A DNA stretch of 64,000 bases from Sphingobacterium sp. R2 (GTDB taxonomy: Bacteria > Bacteroidota > Bacteroidia > Sphingobacteriales > Sphingobacteriaceae): NCBI RefSeq assembly GCF_040760075.1, contig NZ_CP142884.1:3472001-3536000 (forward strand). The letters run 5' to 3'. The notes under the pieces were generated by a model. It was not told the DNA's origin. It did no database searches and was given only the letters and a program-made list of their open reading frames with translations. Shown piece after piece: positions 16,801 through 25,500 of this stretch (the first letter of the stretch is position 1; every line of letters starts with the position of its first letter). The translations under genes and the position numbers were made by a program.

Positions 16801-17175
16801 CTAATAACCTCCCTTACTCGGAATCACATGCCTTACACCACCTCTAGGGTTTTCCATATCTCCAACATAACGCGGGATTAGATGGCAATGAAAATGAAAT
16901 ACCGTTTGGCCGGCAGATTCACCGCAGTTCATGCCGATATTGTAGCCATCAGGAGTGAACTCAGATTCAACTAAAGATCTAGCTAGGCCAATCGCATTAT
17001 CTAAGTCAGCTTTTTCTAAAGGAGTCAGCTCGAAATAATCTGTACGAAGTTCCTTACTTATTATAAGTGTATGGCCTTGGCTAACTGGAAATCCATCACG
17101 TATAAGGAAGAAATGTTGTGTTTCTCCGATTTGTTTATCTGTTGGTAATTCTAAAAAGTTTTTAATACTACTCAT
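16801..17175 (-). CDS. HIT family nucleotide hydrolase/transferase
   Basis: The 124-residue cytoplasmic protein carries the histidine-triad motif HFHCHLIPR at about residues 94-102, where the middle histidine is the nucleophile attacking nucleotide alpha-phosphates. Upstream signature: FFLIRDGFPVSQGHTLIISK. The family includes dinucleoside polyphosphate hydrolases and AMP-lysine hydrolases; this one is closest to the Fhit/HinT-like bacterial HIT group by eye. It starts two bases from the end of the HNH gene, indicating tight coupling and a likely joint role. Confidence 0.9.
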   Translation of the reverse strand: MSSIKNFLELPTDKQIGETQHFFLIRDGFPVSQGHTLIISKELRTDYFELTPLEKADLDNAIGLARSLVESEFTPDGYNIGMNCGESAGQTVFHFHCHLIPRYVGDMENPRGGVRHVIPSKGGY

Positions 17176-17177
17176 GG

Positions 17178-18203
17178 CTAAAAATTTCCTGGCAGTTCAA
17201 TCCAAGGTTCCCATTCATGAATGGAAGAGGAGAAAGCTAGATTATACTGCGCTTGCAGAAAGATACGTCTTTTTTCTTTTGTCTTGCCGGTTTGATTTAT
17301 AATTGTTTCGGCAAGAGGATGTTTGCTTTCTATGTAAAACTCATTTCGGTTATACAACCGTTCTAAGTATCGTCGGTGTGGTACCCGCGAACTCTTGTCA
17401 CCATTGATCTTTGGATCAGCCAAAACCAGATTCCAGATACCATTAATATTTGCTTCCTCGGCAATATGAGCTTTTTTGTTGAGATGCGGTAGAAAGTGGT
17501 CCACTTCACAGATATTCTCCGATCCTTTGTTTACAAATATATCTTGGTAGGAGTAGAAACACTTCCCTTTTTGGTAACCGTTTAATGCATCTCTGACAGA
17601 AGTGATATCAATCCGACGCATAAATGAATCAACAAACAATTCCTGTTTTACAGAATCGTGTTTGACTTCTAATAGGTGGGGATTTATTTGGAGGTTCCAA
17701 GCCGTTTCAACCAGATTCCAACGCGCATCAACTTCCTGCTCCAAATTGATAAATTGTAGAGTCTCTTTAAGCTTATAGATATTGTCTGTAAGAATTATCT
17801 CTTTCTTACTTTCAGCATAGTTTTTTTGATAAAATGGATCTTTGATAATGTCGCCATTTACATTTTGAAATGCATCAACAACATTCACAAAACCGTATTT
17901 AATTGTCGTTTGGATCAACTGATCTTCACTAATCCGGCCAGCAATAAAATCCCGACAAGCATTTAAGAATTTGCTAGAAGAAGAATTACCTTGCTTATCA
18001 CTTTTTCGTAAATGATCAACAATATTCTTGGAGAAGGGCACTGCTAAATCTTCCAATGACAACGACGATTTACCAGAAGGCAGTAGCTCGATTATTGCTT
18101 TTGCGAAGGCAAACTTATACGTTGCCGAGTTTTTGCCAAACAAGATAATCGCTCGCCATTGCGATTCGAGACTGGGATCGTTAATTTGGAATTTTGTAGA
18201 CAT
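17178..18203 (-). CDS. HNH endonuclease-domain protein
   Basis: The 341-residue protein has an HNH/ENDO VII-like nuclease core at about residues 215-290. ICEVDHFLPHL supplies the Asp-His pair, NINGIWNLVLADPKIN the Asn, and the following VPHRRYLERL the last His. In related HNH proteins a CxxC pair precedes the core; here the region reads GKCFYSYQDIF, keeping only the first cysteine. The N-terminal 200 residues are helical and unassigned. It is the first gene of an HNH-HIT-membrane-protein operon, an arrangement that suggests mobile-DNA defence or nucleotide signalling, which is inference. Confidence 0.82.
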   Translation of the reverse strand: MSTKFQINDPSLESQWRAIILFGKNSATYKFAFAKAIIELLPSGKSSLSLEDLAVPFSKNIVDHLRKSDKQGNSSSSKFLNACRDFIAGRISEDQLIQTTIKYGFVNVVDAFQNVNGDIIKDPFYQKNYAESKKEIILTDNIYKLKETLQFINLEQEVDARWNLVETAWNLQINPHLLEVKHDSVKQELFVDSFMRRIDITSVRDALNGYQKGKCFYSYQDIFVNKGSENICEVDHFLPHLNKKAHIAEEANINGIWNLVLADPKINGDKSSRVPHRRYLERLYNRNEFYIESKHPLAETIINQTGKTKEKRRIFLQAQYNLAFSSSIHEWEPWIELPGNF

Positions 18204-18279
18204 ATTGTTTGTCTTGGTATTCTCTTGGATTATTTGTACTGTTTTCTAGTGTGTCAATTCTTTTACTTATTTTTAGCGT

Positions 18280-18447
18280 ATGAATGACAATCAAGCATCG
18301 GGTTTTTTTATAGCTATTTTTTGCATTGTACTTGGATTTATTATGAAAAAGTTCGGACAACCTTCATATTGGTATAACAGACCAATTGCTCTAGGAATAT
18401 TTGTTATCTTTCTTGTTCTTTTTGATGTTTTTTTTAATAAATCATAA
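18280..18447 (+). CDS. Small two-segment membrane protein
   Basis: A 55-residue frame begins MNDNQASGFFIAIFCIVLGF and ends in a second hydrophobic run before FFNKS. Two membrane-spanning segments flank a basic, tyrosine-rich loop (KKFGQPSYWYNRP), a common design for small inner-membrane proteins. It is divergent from the HNH gene. It lacks recognised relatives; an ORF of this length could arise by chance, but the regular two-helix pattern supports it. Confidence 0.45.
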   Translation: MNDNQASGFFIAIFCIVLGFIMKKFGQPSYWYNRPIALGIFVIFLVLFDVFFNKS

Positions 18448-18502
18448 GTTTTATATCTAAAAAAGAGTGACAATATTATTTTAAGACTTTCTTTCTTATC
18501 TA

Positions 18503-18898
18503 TTATTTTCCTATTTCTTCAATCAACTCCTTCGCAATCGGAATATCGGCGGGAGCAAGCTTCCAATTTAATAGATCGTCAACTTCCACCCACTCAAGCA
18601 GATCATGATCTGTGGACTCTGTTGCTATACTTTGAGTCTTGCAGATGAAAGAAATCAATTCGATAGCACCGTTATCATAATGATGTACAATGTCGAAAAA
18701 GTGTTCTATGATTTCGACCTTCAAGTTGAGTTCTTCGATCAATTCTCTAAGCAAAGATTCTTCATACGATTCACCATCCTCAACCTTACCACCTGGAAAT
18801 TCCCAATATCCGCCTAGCGACTTCTCTGGTTTTCTTCGACAGATCAGAACGAGATCATCTTTGAATATAATGCCACAAACAACTTTAGTTATAGCCAT
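18503..18898 (-). CDS. Nudix hydrolase, MutT/CTP-pyrophosphohydrolase type
   Basis: The 131-residue protein starts MAITKVVCGIIFKDDLVLIC and has a complete Nudix box: GGKVEDGESYEESLLRELIE followed by ELNL, matching GX5EX7REUXEEXGU apart from the final G. The upstream LICRRKPEKSLGGYWEFPGG is typical of MutT-like enzymes that hydrolyse oxidised or non-canonical (deoxy)nucleoside triphosphates to monophosphates. ATG 18898 is preferred to the upstream TTG because it matches homologue starts. It abuts the EVE-like HNH gene and is probably cotranscribed. Confidence 0.92.
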   Translation of the reverse strand: MAITKVVCGIIFKDDLVLICRRKPEKSLGGYWEFPGGKVEDGESYEESLLRELIEELNLKVEIIEHFFDIVHHYDNGAIELISFICKTQSIATESTDHDLLEWVEVDDLLNWKLAPADIPIAKELIEEIGK

Positions 18899-18904
18899 GA
18901 TCAA

Positions 18905-19696
18905 TTAGTTGATAGTTTTGGTTTTTAATAATTGAAGTAATTCATCCAAGCTTAATGTCTTATTTCGTCGTCTGTGAATCATGGAATGGCAGTTGGGACA
19001 TAGGACAATCATATCCGTTCGGGGATTTACCTCTCGTTCACCTTCACCATTAGATAATGGTTTGGTGTGATGTACATGTATAAATCCTGCTCCCCATTCT
19101 CCATAAGCTTTTTCGAAATTGAATCCGCAGCCCATGCAATTTAACCCATGCATTTCTATGGCTTTTTCACGAAGCCTAACATCTCTTTCATATTTCGTAG
19201 AGTAAACCAATTTGAGTTTACCTTCTGAGCTGGTAAAGGATTCAGAGATTTCTTGCTCACTATCGTTGGTCGCATTGAAATGGTTAATATCTGATAGAGT
19301 AACTATGTTTTTAAATGTTTCTTCATCAATAGGACAAACCCCATCACGCCAATAATTACTAAGTCTTGAGGTCGGGATTGTCTCAATAAATTTTCCATTT
19401 TGTTTAGCTAAAACAGGATAGGAGAAGGGGTTGAAATTAATTATATCGGCATAATAATCGCTTTTCTCCGAACCATTATCTTGCTTAAGTTCGCCAATCT
19501 CCGCAATTCCAAAATAATGAGGATGACGAGTCATTCGCTTTGAAGCAAATGAAGAATCTTTCATTCCACCTTTATAGTAAATGACGACCGTCCCTTTTGT
19601 CAAATATTTTAAATAACGTTTAGGAAAATGATATTCTCTCCCCGTATTATCGTTCCATTGCGATACATCGTTTTCGGTGATGACAACGTAATTCAT
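18905..19696 (-). CDS. PUA/EVE-like HNH endonuclease (putative modification-dependent restriction enzyme)
   Basis: The 263-residue protein has an N-terminal PUA/EVE-like domain (residues 1-130: YHFPKRYLKYLTKGTVVIYY, then HPHYFGIAEIGELK). A C-terminal McrA-type HNH domain follows, with zinc cysteines MGCGF and VLCPNCHSMIH and the catalytic HVHHTKPLS. Proteins that join an EVE or similar base-reading domain to HNH are predicted or shown type IV restriction enzymes that cut DNA carrying modified cytosines. The reading fits; the modification recognised is unknown. It is followed directly by a Nudix gene. Confidence 0.85.
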   Translation of the reverse strand: MNYVVITENDVSQWNDNTGREYHFPKRYLKYLTKGTVVIYYKGGMKDSSFASKRMTRHPHYFGIAEIGELKQDNGSEKSDYYADIINFNPFSYPVLAKQNGKFIETIPTSRLSNYWRDGVCPIDEETFKNIVTLSDINHFNATNDSEQEISESFTSSEGKLKLVYSTKYERDVRLREKAIEMHGLNCMGCGFNFEKAYGEWGAGFIHVHHTKPLSNGEGEREVNPRTDMIVLCPNCHSMIHRRRNKTLSLDELLQLLKTKTIN

Positions 19697-19713
19697 TGAA
19701 TATTTAAATCAAG

Positions 19714-19932
19714 TTATACATTGGGAGGAGAAGGGAAATTATTATCCCTAGGTCTAACAGCTTTCACAATATCTCTTAAAATTTCATTTTGTTCGCGCAG
19801 TGCTGCGGTGTGATCGCGTTTCGCTATTAGATATTTGCCGAGGAGACTTGATAGAACAAGGTACAGCCCGAAAAGACAGATGGCAATAAATCCTCCGTAA
19901 ATAACGTACATTAATAATCCGATTGATAACAT
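19714..19932 (-). CDS. Small single-pass membrane protein with coiled-coil tail
   Basis: The 72-residue protein has one or two hydrophobic segments at the N-terminus (MYVIYGGFIAICLFGLYLVL) followed by a polar helix (DHTAALREQNEILRDIVKAV) that could form a short coiled coil. No homologue is recognised. It lies 18 nt upstream of the EVE-HNH gene on the same strand, so the two may act together. Confidence 0.65.
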   Translation of the reverse strand: MLSIGLLMYVIYGGFIAICLFGLYLVLSSLLGKYLIAKRDHTAALREQNEILRDIVKAVRPRDNNFPSPPNV

Positions 19933-19973
19933 AGTTTTTAGTTTAATTGTTAATGTATTTTTGTTTTAATGTG

Positions 19974-20492
19974 TTAAGCATTTGTATTATTTGCATACCT
20001 ATTCTCAATAAACCTGTATGTCTCGTCAAAAATGATATCTATTCGTAAAAAAATAATTCTTTCAAGCATATCAAGCCTATTCATTTCTTCGTGAATTCTA
20101 GTAAATTCATATTTCACTTTATCGAATTCAAAATTTGTTAGATTTATAGATGGAAACTGTCGTAAGAGATGAATTGACGGATGAGACAAAGCCGGTATGT
20201 TAGGAACGATGCTATTGCCAATTATGAAATAATAGACAATAGTATTTTTCTCAAATTTCCATTGATGTAAATGTCCGGCAAAAGCAAAACAAAGTTGAAA
20301 TTTACGTTCACTGCATCCAGAAGAATAGTCATCTTCATCTGAGGGAAATAGAAAGATATAACAAAAGTTGTCGATTTCATTATGTCCAACTATTATTTCG
20401 TCGGTTTCCCAAATACCACCGGAAAATCCCTCTATTGGTATAATTCCAAAATCAACCTGTCCCATACTTACTCCAGATACTTTCTTTGTCAT
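19974..20492 (-). CDS. AraC-type sensor domain without DNA-binding domain
   Basis: The 172-residue protein resembles the N-terminal cupin and dimerisation part of Bacteroidota AraC regulators: KFQLCFAFAGHLHQWKFEK, then a loop and FPSINLTNFEFDKVKYEFTR, then the dimer helix IHEEMNRLDMLERIIFLRI. AraC proteins continue into two helix-turn-helix motifs, which are missing; the frame stops at 19974 after NRYANNTNA. It may be a truncated regulator or a stand-alone ligand sensor. It lies 30 nt after an XRE-like regulator on the same strand. Confidence 0.6.
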   Translation of the reverse strand: MTKKVSGVSMGQVDFGIIPIEGFSGGIWETDEIIVGHNEIDNFCYIFLFPSDEDDYSSGCSERKFQLCFAFAGHLHQWKFEKNTIVYYFIIGNSIVPNIPALSHPSIHLLRQFPSINLTNFEFDKVKYEFTRIHEEMNRLDMLERIIFLRIDIIFDETYRFIENRYANNTNA

Positions 20493-20522
20493 TTCATCCT
20501 CTATTTAGTTTTTCCTCAAATT

Positions 20523-21005
20523 CTATTTACTCTTTGATCTGACGTCAATTACTCCATAATACTTGGTTAAAGTTGCTAAAGGGTCTAGCCCTAGGCTATG
20601 AACAAAGTTTAGAACTTCTTCAATCGGGGCTTTCTTTTTGTTGTCATTCACATACTTAGAAATTTTACCTGTTGGGATATTCGTATCCTGTTCAACATTC
20701 TTTCTCTGGAAAGTATAGGTTCCAAAAAGCTGAGCAGCAGGAGATAGGCCGTTTAGTTTGTTAATAAGAATATTTTTTGTTTTTATTGGATATATTCGAT
20801 CTATGGTTGAATTGAATTTATCTTCGGGTATGCCAGAAAGATAATTGGCGACATAAATTATTGGAAATACTTCATCTGTATAAGGTATTGCGGAGGCTTC
20901 ATGGCTCAATGCATTGATCCTATCTGGAGTAATTCCAGTAATGTTTGATAATTTTGATTTATTTATTTTAAGCTCATCTAAATACGCGCCTAGTGGTGTG
21001 TTCAT
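20523..21005 (-). CDS. XRE-like transcriptional regulator with two helix-turn-helix segments
   Basis: The 160-residue protein contains a first HTH around residues 8-35 (YLDELKINKSKLSNITGITP, then DRINALSH) and a second around 95-135 (QRKNVEQDTNIPTGKISKYV). Both follow the lambda-repressor-like pattern. A duplicated XRE unit like this is unusual but occurs in bacterial regulators. It is the first gene of a leftward block and faces the structured gap at 21-22 kb, so it could control that promoter. The target is unknown. Confidence 0.65.
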   Translation of the reverse strand: MNTPLGAYLDELKINKSKLSNITGITPDRINALSHEASAIPYTDEVFPIIYVANYLSGIPEDKFNSTIDRIYPIKTKNILINKLNGLSPAAQLFGTYTFQRKNVEQDTNIPTGKISKYVNDNKKKAPIEEVLNFVHSLGLDPLATLTKYYGVIDVRSKSK

Positions 21006-21974
21006 AATTACAGTATTTTTTTATACGACATTTGGTTTTAAAATTTCCATTTCTCGTATATATTCCTTATATTTGTGATAGTTATTATAGCGACATAATT
21101 GAGAGGCCATTGAGCTTCTTTTACGATTGTCACTCATGAACGAAACCGTCAAATTCCACATGAGTAGATCGTGAGCTCGCATCCTATTGGATTTTATTAT
21201 CTTTGTATATATTTAATTCAATAGAGCGATGCTCATGTAAGTCTTCTGTGGACCCATAATCTCGATTATGGTGGCTCTTGACGGTGCCAGTTCAGATGCT
21301 TTGGGTATCGTTCTATTGGTTTTAATCCAATTTCACTTTCCCGAACTTCTCAGAGTGTGATCGTTTTTATAACCAAAACGATTATGACAAAACGATTTAA
21401 ACACCGCCAAAAATGCCAGACTTACCTCAAGGAAGTAAGTATTCGGTTTTCCAATTTAATTCTAATTAGTAAGATTATTCGGGCTCCAGAATAATCAGGT
21501 TAAACAATATAAACCAAAATAGGGGATAGCGGCATCCGCATTATAGTTCGTGCCGAATCGGTATGCACTAGCAAGGCCCTTAGACTAGGTTTCCCGATCT
21601 GTATAAGACACACTACACCTTTAATTTTGTGTAATTAATAAAATTGCTCTTACGAGACTTTAGACACCTTAAATGTAGCATTTTTATTTTTAAACAGCAA
21701 ATTTAAAAACTATAATTCTGTATTGTAAATCTATATTATAGATCGGTTTTTTTTTTCTTTCCGAGAGGAAACGCCATAACGACCCCTATTGATGACTTGT
21801 AACTAACTTTTTGGCGTTTTGCGGATTCGTTAATTTTTTATTTGTTATACATGTAGTTTTTAAAATAAACTGCAAATGACAACCCTTTTTTAATGCAAAA
21901 AATTTGCAAATGGGGAAGCTATGCTCTTTTCAAAATATGGAGTAGGGCTGAAGTCATCTTTATTGAACCTATAA
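21006..21974. other. Long intergenic region with many stem-loops; no protein gene
   Basis: About 970 bases without a convincing coding frame. The centre (about 21150-21640) holds at least six perfect short inverted repeats, described under the candidate RNA. The right part has an AACGCCA/TGGCGTT inverted pair around 21768-21825 and AT-rich DNA leading to the ORF at 21975. The shape fits a non-coding RNA or a regulatory/attachment region rather than decayed coding sequence. Confidence 0.55.
21224..21640 (+). ncRNA. Candidate structured RNA of unknown class
   Basis: Successive stem-loops are: GAGC/GCTC (21224-21234), CCATAAT/ATTATGG with a CTCG loop (21254-21271), ATTGG/CCAAT (21315-21331), ATCGTTTT/AAAACGAT (21360-21382), CTTAC/GTAAG (21421-21439), GATTATTC/GAATAATC (21473-21496) and CGGCA/TGCCG (21530-21555). 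A TATCTTTG box at 21198-21205 matches the Bacteroidota -7 element, though no -33 TTTG is visible. I checked for tmRNA, RNase P RNA, SRP RNA and retron signatures and found none. The strand is inferred from the promoter box. The structural density is suggestive, not proof. Confidence 0.4.
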
Positions 21975-22355
21975 ATGAACCAAAAATATTTAGATCTGCT
22001 ACCATTTGAGCTAGCATTTTATGATATATATCTTGAAGGATATGATCCATTGAAAACAATCAGGGACTTTTGGGCCCATTATTCTATTGGCGAATGCCAT
22101 GAGCATATCAAAGAAGTGTATGAAAGTTTTGTTATGAACAGTGACTATATAGATGTAACCGATCAGAATAAGAAGTACGAATTTTTTATCGTTTTACTTC
22201 GCCTAATGATCGCTTATTTTATGGTACACTACCGAAAGATAAAAATTGATGATCTAAAGTTGTTATTTGCCGAGTCCTCAGATAAAATAGATACTGATTT
22301 TATAATCAGAAAAAGGATTCATGAATTTTTTGACCGCGTGAATAAGCAATTTTAA
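21975..22355 (+). CDS. Hypothetical helical protein
   Basis: The 126-residue frame begins MNQKYLDLLPFELAFYDIYL and ends FFDRVNKQF. It appears all-helical, with one strongly hydrophobic stretch (FIVLLRLMIAYFMVHY), no signal peptide and no recognised domain. It ends 12 nt before an open frame leading into the SusC gene and may be cotranscribed with it. It is not a sigma or anti-sigma factor by sequence, although such genes often precede SusC genes. Confidence 0.55.
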   Translation: MNQKYLDLLPFELAFYDIYLEGYDPLKTIRDFWAHYSIGECHEHIKEVYESFVMNSDYIDVTDQNKKYEFFIVLLRLMIAYFMVHYRKIKIDDLKLLFAESSDKIDTDFIIRKRIHEFFDRVNKQF

Positions 22356-22546
22356 ACAATAAGCAGATGACAAACAGATCAAATCTGATGGCTGCCTTAT
22401 TGGATAAGGTAGCCCACCAAGCATCCGTAAAAGATGCTGTAAAAAATAATTTAAAAAAAGTGCAGCACGCGTGGGATAAAAAGTACTCCCTCAGTTGTAT
22501 AGTATATAGTCTTCGGCAGATGACGTCGGTATGTACCCTTATACCT

Positions 22547-25500
22547 ATGCCTAAGACTATAAAAGGAATGTTTCATATAAGGGCAATTCTAATCCTGTCC
22601 CTTATAGTTCATATGTTTAGTTTATTAGCTCAAACGCCCCGCAAGGACAGCGGGGCGGAAGGGTTGATCTCCATCAGCGGTACCGTCGTATCGTCTATTG
22701 ACGGTAAACCGATTCAAGGTGTCTCCATCCGCGTCGAAGGCGAAAAGGGTAGAGGTTCTACTAAAGTTGATGGTTCCTTTTCACTACACGTCATCAATCC
22801 CAAAGGTACTGTTTCGTTTTCCCATATGGGATTCAGTCGCTTAGAGTTATCCTATGTCGCAGGGGTATCAATGGCTGTTCAATTAATACCATTGGAGAAT
22901 CAATTGAACGAAGTAGAGGTGGTGAGTACCGGCTACCAAAAGATTCCAAAAGAACGAGCCACAGGCAGTTTCGTGCAGGTGGATAATAAAACTTTGCAAC
23001 GCAATCCAGCAATGAATATTTTGTCGAGGTTGGATGGTGTTACAAATGGTCTGTTGCTTGATGAGAATGCTGGTAATCCTGATGGGCTCAGTGTTAGAGG
23101 CCGCAGTACGCTATTCTCAAATACGCGTCCACTGATAGTAGTCGATAACTTCCCTTTTGAAGGTGATCTTGATAATATTAATCCCAATGATATAGAAAGT
23201 GTAACCGTTCTTAAAGATGCAACAGCAGCATCAATATGGGGTGTGCGGTCCGGAAATGGCGTCATTGTCCTTACAACAAAGAAGGGTAAAACGAAAACGA
23301 CAATTGATTTTACTTCAAATTTCCTGATCGCCAAAAAGCCTAACTTGTTTTACCAAAAACAGCTTAGCTCGAGCGAATTTATCGATTCGGAAATCGATCT
23401 TTTCCAAAGAGGCTATTATGACAAGGATATCAATACGGTCTATAAAAATATTTCACCAGTCGTCAGCCTGCTCGAAAAGGTGAGGTCCGGGAATTTAGAT
23501 ATGGATGTGGCAAACGCCGAAATTGATAGATATAGGGCCGTAGATGTGCGTGACGAGCTGACTAAATACTTCTACCGAAACAAAATTCAAAATCAGCAAC
23601 AACTTAGTATTACAGCTGGTTCTGATCGGGTACGAAGTCTCATCTCTTTGGCTTATGATCGTTCCTTGAGCGAAAGTGCGACAGCCGACAATACACGTTT
23701 AAATATCCGCAATAACAACCAGTGGAATATAATAAAGGACTATCTGCAAGTGAGTACCGATCTCTGGTATGTGAAAAATACCAACACAGAAAGTAATGCG
23801 TATGGTTATACTCCGTTGTATCCGTATGAACGACTGGCAGATAATGAACGGGCACTGGAAGCCGCCACAATGAGCACGTTAAGAAGATCGTATACAGATA
23901 CCGTCGGTAATGGCTACTTGTTGGATTGGAAATACCGGCCTTTAGAAGAAGTGCAAAATGGCTTGACACAATATCGGGGTATAGATCAGCAGCTCCGATT
24001 TCAATTAGGCATCAGCTCGAAGATATATCGTTCGTTCAAAATTGCTGCTGATTATCTGATGAGCAACAATTGGATCGATAACAGCACCTTCTATGATCAA
24101 CGGTCTTTCTATACGCGTAATTTGGTCAATCAGTTCTCTCAGGTTGATCTTATTACTAAAACTGTCGCTCGGCCGATTCCTTTGGGCGATATTTTCGATT
24201 CAAGTGAGACAAGAATGCAGTCTCACTATGGACGCGTGCAGCTTGATTGGGATGAACGTTTAGGCCGATTGCATCGGATTAGTGGCCTAATTGGGATGGA
24301 ATGGCGTAAAGATAAAAGTCTTTTTCACAGCCCCGGATCTTTGTATGGCTATAATCCAAAACTGGAAAGCTACTCGGAAGTTGATATTTTCAGTTCCTTT
24401 CCACTTTACCACAATGGAGGTTATTCCATGATCAGCAAAGGGGGCGGCCGTATTCGGCAACAGGACAATAACCGTTCTTGGTATGGTTTATTTTCTTATT
24501 CGTATCGTGACAATTTTACCTTAACGGGTAGTATTCGTAAGGATGAATCTAATCTATTTGGTGTCTCAGCCAATCAGAGGGGTGTCCCGCTTTGGTCTAT
24601 GGGGGCTTCCTATAATTTTAAACAGTTCCTTAAAAGCGATAAACTGGATTACTTAAAAATGCGAACTACCTATGGTTACAATGGTAACGTCGACAAAAGT
24701 ACCACGGCTTATCTAACCTCAAAACTCTATAGAACCACAAATTTGTGGGGAAAGCCCATGGATGTCATTTTAAACCCGCCCAATAGTTCGCTGCGTTGGG
24801 AGCGCGTGCAAAACTTAAATTTTGGAGTAGACATTAGCCTCTTAAAAGGTAGAGCCGGAGGTACGGTGGAATACTTTCAGAAAAATGGTAAAGATCTAAT
24901 GGGGCAGAGCCCCGTTGCACCACAAGTGGGTGTTGGTGAATTTTATGGAAACGTAGCGCGTACATCGACTCATGGTGTGGATGCTCAACTTTGGTTGAGT
25001 TGGTTTGAAAAGAAGGCAATTCAGGTAAGAACAGATCTTATTTTTAATCAGGTCAAAGATAAAGTGACGCGATATTATAGGGTTCCCGGAGCCAATAAGG
25101 ATATTGTTGCTAGCACGGGCATTGTTCCCATAGAAGGATATCCTATTAATACATTGGTGCTATACCGATTTAAAGGTCTTGATTCGGAGGGTAATCCGCT
25201 GGGCATAGTGGATCATGTTATCACGGATGAGTACAATGCCATTATCAACAGTAGTGATAGGCAAAGTATCAATTTTGTTGGCTCTCGGCTTCCGACAAAA
25301 TTTGGCAGTCTCCGGCATACGGTCTCGTTTCAAAACTGGGAGCTTTCTTTTAATATCGTTTATAAACTTGGGTATTATCTGAAAAGACCTAATTCCTTTA
25401 ATTCCAACGGTCTTATAAGTGGAGGCTATCGATTTGCTGATTATGACCAACGCTGGCAGAATGCTGGAGATGAAAACCGGACCACCGTACCAGCATTTGT

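Noticed and set aside
18291-18473. 60-codon minus-strand frame
   Set aside because: It is the antisense of the 55-residue two-helix membrane protein, which has the better protein-like pattern.
21224-21640. Known RNA classes (tmRNA, RNase P RNA, SRP RNA, retron RNA) for the stem-loop region
   Set aside because: None of the conserved sequence blocks of those RNAs was found, and there is no reverse transcriptase gene nearby for a retron.
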